DNA of 64,000 nt, taken from an uncultured Thermotogae bacterium (GTDB lineage Bacteria > Thermotogota > Thermotogae > Mesoaciditogales > Mesoaciditogaceae). Every line of letters begins with the position of its first letter. Within the stretch, counting starts at the first letter, position 1. The DNA lies in the NCBI GenBank assembly GCA_913056255.1, contig CAJXLN010000001.1, forward strand, positions 48,783 to 112,782, read 5' to 3'. Position numbers and translations under genes: made by a program. This document shows, in pieces, positions 17,812-25,783 of this stretch. The notes under the pieces are model-generated. The model was not told the DNA's origin and ran no database searches. It saw only the letters and a list, made by a program, of their open reading frames with translations.

Positions 17812-18268
17812 TTTTATCTTTCCTCCCATTGGTAGAATTTTCTTGATTTTTCATTTTCTCTTTGCATTTTGGGCATATACCAAGAAACTCCAGTTGGTAA
17901 CCTTTCATTTCATAACCTGTTAATTTGCTTACAGCTACTTCAACTTCTTGAATAGCTTTTTCGATCTTGGATATAACAGCGAAAGGCACATCGTCCAATC
18001 TTCCGCAATTCACGCAACGTATATGGAAATGGGGTTCCACATTTGCATCGAACCTCTTTTGAGTTTTTCCCAATTCTAACTTACCTACCAGGCCGCACTC
18101 GGATAGTGCTTCAAGGTTTCTGTAAACTGTACTGATACTTATATTGGGCAATTTCTCACGAACCAGAATGTAGAGTTCATCTGCTGAAAGATGCTCTGTA
18201 GATTTTCTAAGCTCTTCAAGAATGACCTTCCTTTGATTGGTCATTCTACATATTTTACTTTTCAACAA
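17786..18268 (-). CDS. perR: Fur-family regulator, PerR-like
   Basis: Metal-dependent repressor that likely senses peroxide. 160 residues. DNA-binding winged helix: TNQRKVILEEL, HLSADELYILV, ISISTVYRNLEAL. Metal region: EPHFHIRCVNCGRLDD and LGICPKCKEK give the two CxxC zinc motifs. The C-terminal tail is short and lysine-rich. Start codons are two tandem TTGs after AAAGGAG. Being first in an operon of oxygen- and peroxide-defence genes, with a palindrome at its own promoter, points to PerR rather than iron-uptake Fur; this is inference. Confidence 0.88.
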   Translation of the reverse strand: MLKSKICRMTNQRKVILEELRKSTEHLSADELYILVREKLPNISISTVYRNLEALSECGLVGKLELGKTQKRFDANVEPHFHIRCVNCGRLDDVPFAVISKIEKAIQEVEVAVSKLTGYEMKGYQLEFLGICPKCKEKMKNQENSTNGRKDKNGDKKDQK

Positions 18269-18289
18269 CGTTCTCCTTTCCTGAACATG

Positions 18290-18306
18290 ATGCTAATGGT
18301 TAGCAT
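18290..18306. promoter_or_regulatory. Candidate PerR/Fur operator
   Basis: ATGCTAATGGTTAGCAT is a perfect 7-3-7 dyad just downstream of the -10 box of the perR promoter, where it would cover the start of transcription. It is rich in the TAA/TTA core seen in Fur-family boxes, though not identical to the Bacillus PerR box. Confidence 0.65.
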
Positions 18307-18310
18307 TAGT

Positions 18311-18339
18311 ATAATATCACTAAATTTTCATAAAGTCAA
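18311..18339 (-). promoter_or_regulatory. Promoter of the perR operon
   Basis: On the minus strand TTGACT (18339-18334), 17 bp, TATTAT (18316-18311). Transcription would start in or next to the palindrome at 18290-18306, about 40 bp before the perR start. Confidence 0.75.
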
Positions 18340-18508
18340 GTGCATACTCACAAGCGATTGAATTGGCATTTTGAACTGACCGTAGGTCATTCCTGGTTGT
18401 AGCTGTCGTTTAGGCCGTAGAAGCGATCGATGGCTACGAGTCTCACCGTATAGACGGTGGAGTAATTCAACCATTTCTTTGCCGCGTAATTGAGATAATT
18501 GTTCAGAT

Positions 18509-18631
18509 TTCGGCCTTTTAGTGTTTGAAATCGTTGGTAACGAAGAGCAAAACGAAGAAATGTGCAAGAAGTTGAACTTGATCAATGGTGTCACAGCAAA
18601 ATACATAGATCTTTCGCTTGATGAGCTGTAA
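18509..18631 (+). pseudogene. C-terminal gene fragment, small ACT-like protein
   Basis: The frame ending at the TAA 18629-18631 reads VFEIVGNEEQNEEMCKKL followed by NLINGVTAKYIDLSLDEL, with coding-like composition and a pattern reminiscent of small ACT/ferredoxin-like regulators of the TM1266 group. A stop lies just upstream (near 18490) and no start or ribosome site exists, so it appears to be the tail of a lost gene. On the minus strand a second coding-like piece (18387-18555: LNYAAKKWLNYSTVYTVRLV) also lacks a start. The 510 bp between perR and the next gene thus look like decayed sequence, plus a short T6/A6 hairpin near 18670-18690. Confidence 0.35.
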
Positions 18632-18779
18632 AGTATAAGGCATTTAAAGTCTCATTCAGCGATTATCATTCCTTTTTTACAAAAAAGGAAAAAAGAAAGA
18701 GAAATTTTGGAGTATAATATATAAGTATAGGCATATATTTGAAAAAGCTTAATTTTTTTAACCTTTTGGAGGTGTTACG

Positions 18780-19163
18780 ATGAAAAAATCGAAACTATGG
18801 ATTCTTCTGAGTTTCATCTCGATTGTTGGCCTTACCCTCATCCTTACAGGATGTTTCCTGGGACCAGGATTTCAGACCATCACATCCGGCGCCCATGTCA
18901 GTGGATATGTCCACGGGATAACCAACAACGCCACTGTCATTATCAAGGATGATCTTGGTGAAAGCACAACTACGGGGCCCAATTCTTCCTCTTACTATTA
19001 CGGTCATCCTTACTATTACGGCTTTTCGGTTAAGCCAGGTGTCAGAACCCTAACTTACTCATGCACGGGATACGCGACAATTGTTGAAAAAGTTTCCGTT
19101 GTGGGTCAAACTACGCTCAACGTTACAATGAATCCAATCGCGAAAGGAAGCGATTCAAAATGA
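18780..19163 (+). CDS. Lipoprotein with a carboxypeptidase-regulatory-like domain
   Basis: 127 residues after a strong GGAGGTG. N-terminal signal with lipobox LTGC (cysteine near residue 25) predicts a lipid-anchored envelope protein. The rest, from SGYVHGITNNATVIIKDD to VSVVGQTTLNVTM, has the alternating pattern of a small beta-sandwich of the CarboxypepD_reg or PEGA kind. A Tyr-rich patch SSYYYGHPYYYG is unusual. It overlaps the next gene by ATGA and so is co-translated with it. A TATAAT lies near 18714. Exact function unknown. Confidence 0.7.
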   Translation: MKKSKLWILLSFISIVGLTLILTGCFLGPGFQTITSGAHVSGYVHGITNNATVIIKDDLGESTTTGPNSSSYYYGHPYYYGFSVKPGVRTLTYSCTGYATIVEKVSVVGQTTLNVTMNPIAKGSDSK

Positions 19164-20056
19164 AAAGGATCATTACAACTTTAGCTATCCTGATCGCAAT
19201 TTTCACCTTCGCTTTTTCATCTCCAATAAGTTTGAAGGACATATACGTGAGTTGGTTTGAACCGTCCGGTCTCAATACATGGACTGCGCCCTGGATGCTT
19301 CCAGTTCTTTACAAAGAAGCGACAAACACGGTAGTGGTCAATGGCTATTACAGGAATGAATCTGGTGGTTCGAACGCCTTAAATGTTTTGGGAATTTACG
19401 CTTTTGATAGGTTCATGGGCGGAGATTACATGAGTGCCACGGTGAATGCGTCGTACACGACATTCAAACTTAACAGATACACCATTGGTCTTGCCGTTCC
19501 AAATGCCGGTTTCGATATAAGGTATATAAATGCTATGGACGGTAATTTACAATATTACAACGAGGTAGGAATGGATGTGGAGTTCATTTATAATTGGAAT
19601 AGTTTCTGGCCGTGGAGTATGTTTTTGCCTAAAACGGGCAACGGCGGACCCGGATCGAAGATCTTTTCTTACATCAAAATTTTCAATTTTGTCAGATACA
19701 TGAAACCGGCCTATCCTGTAAATTCGTCATGGCAGTCTATCTTCTCCACTGACTATCTTTTTAGAACAGTATGGGTACTGCCTCAATTCGCATTGATATA
19801 CGATAATTACAACGGCATCGATGAAATATCGTATCAGTCTGAAAATTACACCACACTCGAATTACTTATCAAGGCAATGAACAATGTGATTTTAAGAGGT
19901 GGAGTAAACTTTGAAAACTCAGGCCAAAGGGCTATTCCGTCGGTGAATTTCGGGGCAAATATCACATTCAAAAATTTCAACATCAACGCTGATTACCAGC
20001 GTGTATTGGCAGAACGAATCGGGACTTTTGCAGTGTCTGGTGGTATGAATTTTTGA
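19160..20056 (+). CDS. Secreted, probable outer-envelope beta-barrel protein
   Basis: 298 residues, signal peptide with cleavage after about residue 20 (TFAFSS). The mature part has many alternating aromatic and polar strands (TVVVNGYYRN, SATVNASYTTFKLN, VNFGANITFKNFNINADYQ) and ends in GGMNF with a terminal phenylalanine, as in outer-membrane barrels. Thermotogota have an outer sheath (toga) with barrel proteins, so an outer-envelope location is plausible. It is translationally coupled to the upstream lipoprotein, suggesting the two work together. I do not recognise the family. Confidence 0.65.
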   Translation: MKRIITTLAILIAIFTFAFSSPISLKDIYVSWFEPSGLNTWTAPWMLPVLYKEATNTVVVNGYYRNESGGSNALNVLGIYAFDRFMGGDYMSATVNASYTTFKLNRYTIGLAVPNAGFDIRYINAMDGNLQYYNEVGMDVEFIYNWNSFWPWSMFLPKTGNGGPGSKIFSYIKIFNFVRYMKPAYPVNSSWQSIFSTDYLFRTVWVLPQFALIYDNYNGIDEISYQSENYTTLELLIKAMNNVILRGGVNFENSGQRAIPSVNFGANITFKNFNINADYQRVLAERIGTFAVSGGMNF

Positions 20057-20133
20057 ACTTTACTTTCTCGTACAATTGGAGTTTAAAATTCGGAAATCAT
20101 ATGTCGCATAAATTGATTTGTTTTTAAAAAACA

Positions 20134-20162
20134 TTGACATGTCAAAAAATATGATGTATAAT
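20134..20162 (+). promoter_or_regulatory. Consensus promoter of adh-aor with -35 palindrome
   Basis: TTGACA (20134-20139), 17 bp, TATAAT (20157-20162): a perfect consensus. The -35 is the left half of a perfect 12-bp palindrome TTGACATGTCAA (20134-20145), a possible regulator site. Confidence 0.85.
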
Positions 20163-20190
20163 GTTTTTTAAAGAGTGGAGAGAATAAGAG

Positions 20191-20228
20191 AAACCACGCC
20201 AAAGTTGTTGGAGTGGTTTTTATTTTTT
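20191..20228 (+). terminator. Leader hairpin with T-run, possible attenuator
   Basis: AAACCAC..CCAA pairs with TTGG.GTGGTTT (20191-20219), followed directly by TTTATTTTTT. It lies after the promoter and about 25 bp before the adh start, so it would terminate within the leader. An upstream GAGTGG (near 20174) repeats part of the 3' arm and could compete for the 5' arm. Confidence 0.6.
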
Positions 20229-20253
20229 GAAATTTTTTGGGGAGTTGATAGCA

Positions 20254-21534
20254 GTGGAAAAGAATATTTTTTCGTCTCATTGGTTGAGTAGAAATGATGA
20301 GTATGGATTACCATCTCATATGCTCTTTGGGTTTAACACCATAGAAAAGGCTGGCGAAGTGGCAGAAAAAATATCCAAAAATAAAGACGTCATAGTCGTA
20401 ACGGATAAAGCCTTACATGATATAGGTCTTGTAGACGGACTTTTGAGTTCGCTCGAAAAGCAGGAATTCAAAGTAGATGTTTACGCTCCTGAAGCAATTG
20501 AGCCTACCATCGATCAGATACACAAGCTCATTGAAGAAGCTTCGAAAAAAGATTACGGGATCGTGATTGGTATAGGAGGCGGTAGCAGCTTAGACAGAGC
20601 AAAAATAGCCGCATGTTTTGCAGGCACAGATGAGAAAGTAGAGGATTATTTGGCTCCAAGCACCAAACCCTTAACAACCTCGAAACCTAAATTACTTATT
20701 CCAACGACTTCCGGGACTGGCAGCGAAGTTTCAAACACCGCTGTTGTTATAGCACCTGAAGAACGTGTCGGAACCGCAAAGACGTGGATAACGGGTGAGC
20801 ATGTTTTGGCTGAATATGCTTTAATAGATCCTTCCCTCATGATGAAACTTCCACCACGTGTTACCGCCAACACGGGATTCGATGCTTTAAGTCATTGTGC
20901 AGAGGGTGTCATATCAAAACAGGCAAATCCCTTTTCAGATGCGTTGGCTCTTCAGGGAATAAAGCTTATGGCTGAAAACATAAGAAGAGCGTATCATGAT
21001 GGTGAAGATCCGGAAGCAAGATGGAACATGGCGATGTCAGCGGCGCTGGGAGGAATAGTCATAAGCTTTCCTTGGGTTGCCGGTCCTGCTACTCTTGGGC
21101 ATGCCGCTTCTGAGGGTATATCACCTAAGTACAATATTCCTCACGGAGCTGCTTGTGGTGTGTTGCTTCCTTATGTTTATTGGTTCAATTTTCCAAGTGA
21201 TTACGCTCAAAAGAAACTCGCAATGATAGCGGAAGCTATGGGTGTTGACACTTGCCACATGTCAGTCGAGAAAGCAGCAGAAGCCTCAATAGATATGACT
21301 TTCGATCTTATGGAAGATGTGGACATGCCGACAGATCTTAAATCCTATGGAATGAAGAGGGAAGATATTCCGATTGTTGCGAAATACATATTAGAACGCT
21401 CAGAAAAAATGTACTCTATGTCGATGTACAATCCTAAGAAGGCAACACTTGAAAATCTTGAGGAGTTCTTTGAAGTTGCATACGAAGGAAGAGAAACATT
21501 GAAAAGACGTTTATCTAAAAGACACTGGAGATAA
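20254..21534 (+). CDS. Iron-containing alcohol dehydrogenase
   Basis: NAD(P)-linked group III alcohol dehydrogenase. 426 residues from GTG 20254, nine bases after GGGGAG; an in-frame TTG at 20227 is in the leader hairpin tail. Seen: IGIGGGSSLDRAK (nucleotide binding), PTTSGTGSEVSNTAVV, and the metal ligands in NTGFDALSHCAEG (Asp/His) and LGHAASEG...YNIPHGAACG (His, His). The C-terminal half is the helical iron-binding domain. The stop overlaps the aor start region, so alcohol and aldehyde conversion are co-expressed. Confidence 0.93.
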   Translation: MEKNIFSSHWLSRNDEYGLPSHMLFGFNTIEKAGEVAEKISKNKDVIVVTDKALHDIGLVDGLLSSLEKQEFKVDVYAPEAIEPTIDQIHKLIEEASKKDYGIVIGIGGGSSLDRAKIAACFAGTDEKVEDYLAPSTKPLTTSKPKLLIPTTSGTGSEVSNTAVVIAPEERVGTAKTWITGEHVLAEYALIDPSLMMKLPPRVTANTGFDALSHCAEGVISKQANPFSDALALQGIKLMAENIRRAYHDGEDPEARWNMAMSAALGGIVISFPWVAGPATLGHAASEGISPKYNIPHGAACGVLLPYVYWFNFPSDYAQKKLAMIAEAMGVDTCHMSVEKAAEASIDMTFDLMEDVDMPTDLKSYGMKREDIPIVAKYILERSEKMYSMSMYNPKKATLENLEEFFEVAYEGRETLKRRLSKRHWR

Positions 21535-21539
21535 TGAAG

Positions 21540-23426
21540 ATGGAAAATCTTAACGGTTATGCTGGAAATATACTGAGGGTTAATTTGAATGAGAGGAGTT
21601 TCAAGATCGAATCTCTCGATCATTCAGATGTGAGAAATTATCTTGGCGGTGTGGGACTTGCTGCTAAAATACTCTATGAAGAGATCCCGAAAGGTCTTGA
21701 TCCCTTGTCTTCAGAAAATAAAATCATTTTCGCAACTGGCCCCTTAACAGCGACCGCGGCTCCTGGTTCTGGAAGTGTCAATCTGTGTTTCAAATCCCCA
21801 CTAACAGGTGGATGGGGCGAATCAAGAAGCGGAAGCGATTGGGGAGCAATGTTAAAAAAAGCAGGCTATGATTTACTGATAATTGAAGGCAAAGCAAATA
21901 TACCAACATATTTAGTAATAGAGGAAAAGCATGTTGAATTCAAGAACGCCAAAGATATAGTTGGTCTTACAACTTATGAAAAAACATCTTTTCTCAAGAA
22001 AAATCTTGGAAAGAATTTTGAGATCGCTTCCATAGGTTTGGCGGGAGAAAATATCGTTACCTATTCAAGCGTTATGTTTGGGGATGGTTCACGAGCTGCG
22101 GGTAGAGTTGGGGCAGGCGCCATTTTAGGCTCAAAGAATTTGCTCGCCGTGGCGGTTATGGGAAAAGGAAGAATACCGATAGCACATCGTGACGAATTTT
22201 ACAGCGCCTGTCGTGAATCATCACAAAAACTGTTGGATAATCCGGATAATTTAGGGTTCAAATTAAACGGTACTACAGGCGACCTCGGAAAGTGCGACGA
22301 AGCCGGTGACTGGCCTACAAAAAATTGGAGATCGAATTCTTGGGGAAATGGACAAGAACTTTACGATCGGTTCAAGAAAAACAATTTAGTTAGCTCTCAT
22401 GGATGCTACAAAGGATGCATTCTTTTTTGTGGAAGGGTCGCAAAGGTCGATTCCGGTAAGTGGAAAACTCCTGTGCACGAAGGGGCAGAGTATGAATCCA
22501 TTTCAGCATTTACGGCTTTTATAATGAATGACGATGTAGATGCCGCAGTTCATGCAACTTATCTCTGTAACACGTACGGTCTCGACACTATTTCTACAGG
22601 AGCCGCCGTGGCATTTGCAATGGAATGTTACGAACGCGGTATTTTAACTCGGGATGATTTTGACGGACTCGATATGAGTTGGGGAAATATGGATTCCACG
22701 ATCGAAGTTGTTAAGAAAATAGCCAAACGCGATGGAATAGGAGACGTTCTTGCGAATGGCGTAAAACGCGCGGCCCAAATCATTGGAAAAAACTCAGAAG
22801 AATTTGCAATTCATGTTAAAGGCTTGGAAGGTGCAGCTCATGATCCACGGTCGGGAAAAGCACTGGCGCTTACCTATGGAGTTAGTAACATAGGTATGAG
22901 TCATATTCATCCAATTGAGGGAATGGCTTACGATGCCTACAAAGTGGATTTCGGTTTGATGCCTTACGGTCTCAAAGATCCAAACGACGTTGGAAGATTC
23001 GAAGAAAAAGGAAAGGGAAAAGCCTCGAAAATCCTTCATGATTTTGGAATAATTCCTGATATAATAGGTTTATGCAAATTCTACATTTACGCAGGTCTTA
23101 CTCCAGACGACATATCCAGGCAATTATCCGAGCTTACGGGATGGAAAATAGATGGGCAAGAACTCCTGAAAATTGGTGAAAGAGTTTACAACCTTCAACG
23201 CATGTTCAACGTAAGAGAAGGAATGAGACGAAAAGACGATCAACTACCGGAGAGAGTGAAAAAAACTCCGGAATTCGGAAAATACTCGAAAGTTCCCGAA
23301 AGTGCCATTAAAGACTACGATGCCATGCTCAGTGAATATTACGAAGCACGTGGATGGAATGAAGATGGTATTCCAAAAGTCGAAAAGCTAAAAGAATTAA
23401 ATCTCGAATGGACACTCGATAACTAA
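21540..23426 (+). CDS. aor: Tungsten-type aldehyde:ferredoxin oxidoreductase
   Basis: Interconverts aldehydes and carboxylic acids with ferredoxin, using a tungstopterin cofactor. 628 residues from ATG 21540 (GGAG nine bases before; an ATG at 21534 overlaps the previous stop). N-terminal AOR domain: GYAGNILRVNL, GPLTATAAPGSGS, SPLTGGWGESRSGSDWG; pterin region AHDPRSGKALALTYGVSN. [4Fe-4S] ligands: GCYKGCILFC near 289-297 and the late Cys in IGLCKF near 512. The first pair is spaced Cx3C, whereas Pyrococcus AOR has Cx2C. Coupled to an alcohol dehydrogenase, it may turn acids into alcohols or the reverse. Confidence 0.93.
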   Translation: MENLNGYAGNILRVNLNERSFKIESLDHSDVRNYLGGVGLAAKILYEEIPKGLDPLSSENKIIFATGPLTATAAPGSGSVNLCFKSPLTGGWGESRSGSDWGAMLKKAGYDLLIIEGKANIPTYLVIEEKHVEFKNAKDIVGLTTYEKTSFLKKNLGKNFEIASIGLAGENIVTYSSVMFGDGSRAAGRVGAGAILGSKNLLAVAVMGKGRIPIAHRDEFYSACRESSQKLLDNPDNLGFKLNGTTGDLGKCDEAGDWPTKNWRSNSWGNGQELYDRFKKNNLVSSHGCYKGCILFCGRVAKVDSGKWKTPVHEGAEYESISAFTAFIMNDDVDAAVHATYLCNTYGLDTISTGAAVAFAMECYERGILTRDDFDGLDMSWGNMDSTIEVVKKIAKRDGIGDVLANGVKRAAQIIGKNSEEFAIHVKGLEGAAHDPRSGKALALTYGVSNIGMSHIHPIEGMAYDAYKVDFGLMPYGLKDPNDVGRFEEKGKGKASKILHDFGIIPDIIGLCKFYIYAGLTPDDISRQLSELTGWKIDGQELLKIGERVYNLQRMFNVREGMRRKDDQLPERVKKTPEFGKYSKVPESAIKDYDAMLSEYYEARGWNEDGIPKVEKLKELNLEWTLDN

Positions 23427-23518
23427 AATTCTATTAAAAAATAGGAAATAATGAGATAAACTTTCAAGATTAAAATCAAAATGCCCGAGAGGGTAAATTT
23501 TAATGGAGGTGATTTTTT

Positions 23519-24835
23519 ATGTGGCGTAAGGTGTTAACATTCGGAGTGTTAGTGGTCTTTGCAGCTTCTTTTCTTCTTGCTGCTCCAGTGACAATCCACT
23601 TCTGGCATGCAATGAACGGTCCTTTGGGGGCCATGGTTCAAAAACTCGTGAGTGAGTTCAACCAAACGCATACGAATATAGTTGTAAAGGCAGACTATGC
23701 CGGTTCGTACAGCGAAACACTTAGCAAAACGATTGCCGCAGTTAAAGGCGGAAATCCACCGGATCTTGTCCAAATTTACGATATCGGAACTCAAATGATG
23801 ATCGACAGTGGGGTTATAGTTCCAATTCAAAAATTCATAGATCAGGACAAGACTTTCGATGTGAACACTCTCATACCGCAGGTTCGTGGTTACTACACTG
23901 TTGGCGGAAAACTTTACAGTATGCCTTTTAACTCCTCAAACCCGGTTATTTATTACAACAAGACCCTCTTTGAAAAAGCCGGGCTCAATCCGAACGATCC
24001 ACCTACGACCTGGGAAGGATTTAAAGAAGTTGCCAAGAAACTGACCGTGAAGAATGCTGATGGTAAAACCGTCCAATATGGATTCACATCTGGTTTAGTT
24101 GGTTGGTTCTTTGAGCAGTACATGGCCGTGCAAAATGCGTTGATGTTCAACAACGAGAATGGACGTGCAGGACGTGCGACCAAATCCGCATTTGATAGTC
24201 CGGCCGGATTAAGAGTATTTAATTTCTGGAATGATATGGTGCAGTCTGGTGTCATGATCAATGGCGGGCCTGGATGGGACAATGCAAATGGAATTTTTGC
24301 ATCGCAAAAAGCTGCCATGTTGTTGGATTCCACATCAGACGTTGGAATGATGTTGAGACAGGCGAAGGAAGGGCATTTTGAACTTGGTGTTATGGCACTT
24401 CCACATCCAGCAGGCGTGCCTTACGGTGGAGTTATAATAGGTGGAGCAAGCATCTGGATGATCAACACTCACAACACCATGAAAGAAAAAGCTGCATGGG
24501 AATTTCTGAAATGGCTTGAACAGACTGAGCAACAAGTCCAGTGGAGTGAGGGAACAGGATACTTCCCAATAAACAAAAATTCTCTAACTAAAATGATGTA
24601 CCAAGGATTTTACGCAAAACATCCACAATACCTTACGACTGTTTTCCAACTTCTCATGTCAAATGTTACACCAGCTACACGTGGTGGACTTACAGGCGTT
24701 TTCCCGAAAGTTAGAGCAACTATCGAACAGGCACTTTCAAAGACTTTTGACCATGCTATGACACCTGCTCAAGCTCTTAAATGGGCGCAAGATCAGGCTG
24801 ATTCTGCTATTGCAGAATACAATTCACTCTACTGA
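23519..24835 (+). CDS. ugpB: ABC transporter substrate-binding protein, UgpB type
   Basis: Extracytoplasmic solute-binding protein. 438 residues, ATG after GGAGGTGA. Signal peptide to about residue 21 (FLLAAPVTIHFWHAM). Cluster 1 binding fold: KADYAGSYSETLSKTIAAVKGGNPPDLVQI near the N-terminus, PFNSSNPVIYYNKTLFEKAGL, and PYGGVIIGGASIWM. These resemble glycerol-3-phosphate/glycerophosphodiester binding proteins more than maltose ones. Permease genes follow after an intergenic hairpin. A UgpQ-like phosphodiesterase at 38.2 kb supports this substrate; it remains inferred. Confidence 0.9.
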   Translation: MWRKVLTFGVLVVFAASFLLAAPVTIHFWHAMNGPLGAMVQKLVSEFNQTHTNIVVKADYAGSYSETLSKTIAAVKGGNPPDLVQIYDIGTQMMIDSGVIVPIQKFIDQDKTFDVNTLIPQVRGYYTVGGKLYSMPFNSSNPVIYYNKTLFEKAGLNPNDPPTTWEGFKEVAKKLTVKNADGKTVQYGFTSGLVGWFFEQYMAVQNALMFNNENGRAGRATKSAFDSPAGLRVFNFWNDMVQSGVMINGGPGWDNANGIFASQKAAMLLDSTSDVGMMLRQAKEGHFELGVMALPHPAGVPYGGVIIGGASIWMINTHNTMKEKAAWEFLKWLEQTEQQVQWSEGTGYFPINKNSLTKMMYQGFYAKHPQYLTTVFQLLMSNVTPATRGGLTGVFPKVRATIEQALSKTFDHAMTPAQALKWAQDQADSAIAEYNSLY

Positions 24836-24848
24836 TACAGAAAAATCA

Positions 24849-24880
24849 TTTGAGGTGCTGTTTTAAAACAGCACCTCAAA
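24849..24880. other. 32-bp perfect palindrome between ugpB and ugpA
   Basis: Arms TTTGAGGTGCTGTTTT and AAAACAGCACCTCAAA match without error. It sits 14 bp after the ugpB stop. The T-run after it is weak (TTCCATTTTA), so it probably acts as partial terminator and 3'-end shield, giving more binding protein than permease. Confidence 0.8.
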
Positions 24881-24913
24881 TTCCATTTTATCTACCTAAG
24901 GGAGGCGTTCAAG

Positions 24914-25783
24914 TTGCCTAGAAAATATGTTCCCTATGTGCTTTTGATACCAACATTCGTGATTATTGGACTTTTCATCTACTATCCTGCAGTGATGACC
25001 TTTCAAAAAGCTCTTTACAAGATCAGTCCTTTTGGAAATAGGAGCTTCTTCGTTGGACTGAGAAATTTTGAAAATCTTTTTAATTCACCAAGTTATTCAC
25101 AAGAAGCCTTCACAACGTTGATCTTCGTTGTGGCATCGATCGCAATTGGTCTTACTATTTCTTTACTGTTTTCTTTGCTTTTAAACGAGAAAGTACCCGG
25201 TGTTGGGATATTCAGAACGATAGTCTTTTCGCCTTATGCGGTGTCTCCTGCCATTGCCGGTACACTGTGGTCTTTTCTTTTGAATCCAGTGGTAGGATAT
25301 GTAAGCTATACTTTATTGAGAATTTTTGGTATTCATTCAGAGTGGTTAACGAGTTATCCTCTGGCCTTGATCGCTGTAATGGTCGCAACGATATGGCAAA
25401 ACCTTGGTTTTAACATCATATTTTTCTTATCAGGTCTTCAAGGAATTCCCAACAGTTATTATGAAGCCGCAAAAATAGATGGGGCTGGTGCTGTGACGAG
25501 ATTTTTCAAAATCACTCTACCTTTACTTTCTCCTATAACATTTTATCTTGCCATAATGGATGTAGTCTTCACGATGTTTACTTCCTTCGGAATTATAGAT
25601 ATAATGACACAAGGTGGTCCTGGAAATACGACGACAACTTTGATATACCGTTTGTACAGAGATGGATTCATTTATTTTAACAGTGGGATGGCTTCGGCAG
25701 AATCCATTGTTCTCATTCTTGTGATGGCAGTTATCACGTTCATTTACTTTAAATTCGTGCAAAGGACGGTGCATTACAGATGA
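24914..25783 (+). CDS. ugpA: ABC transporter permease, UgpA type
   Basis: 289 residues, TTG start eight bases after GGGAGG. Six hydrophobic segments, beginning VPYVLLIPTFVIIGLFIYYP. The EAA loop that contacts the ATPase is visible as YYEAAKIDGAGAVTRFFKITLPLL near 190-215. Length and MalF/UgpA-like order fit. The stop overlaps ugpE by ATGA. Forms the membrane channel with UgpE; the ATPase is likely UgpC at 3.4 kb. Confidence 0.92.
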   Translation: MPRKYVPYVLLIPTFVIIGLFIYYPAVMTFQKALYKISPFGNRSFFVGLRNFENLFNSPSYSQEAFTTLIFVVASIAIGLTISLLFSLLLNEKVPGVGIFRTIVFSPYAVSPAIAGTLWSFLLNPVVGYVSYTLLRIFGIHSEWLTSYPLALIAVMVATIWQNLGFNIIFFLSGLQGIPNSYYEAAKIDGAGAVTRFFKITLPLLSPITFYLAIMDVVFTMFTSFGIIDIMTQGGPGNTTTTLIYRLYRDGFIYFNSGMASAESIVLILVMAVITFIYFKFVQRTVHYR

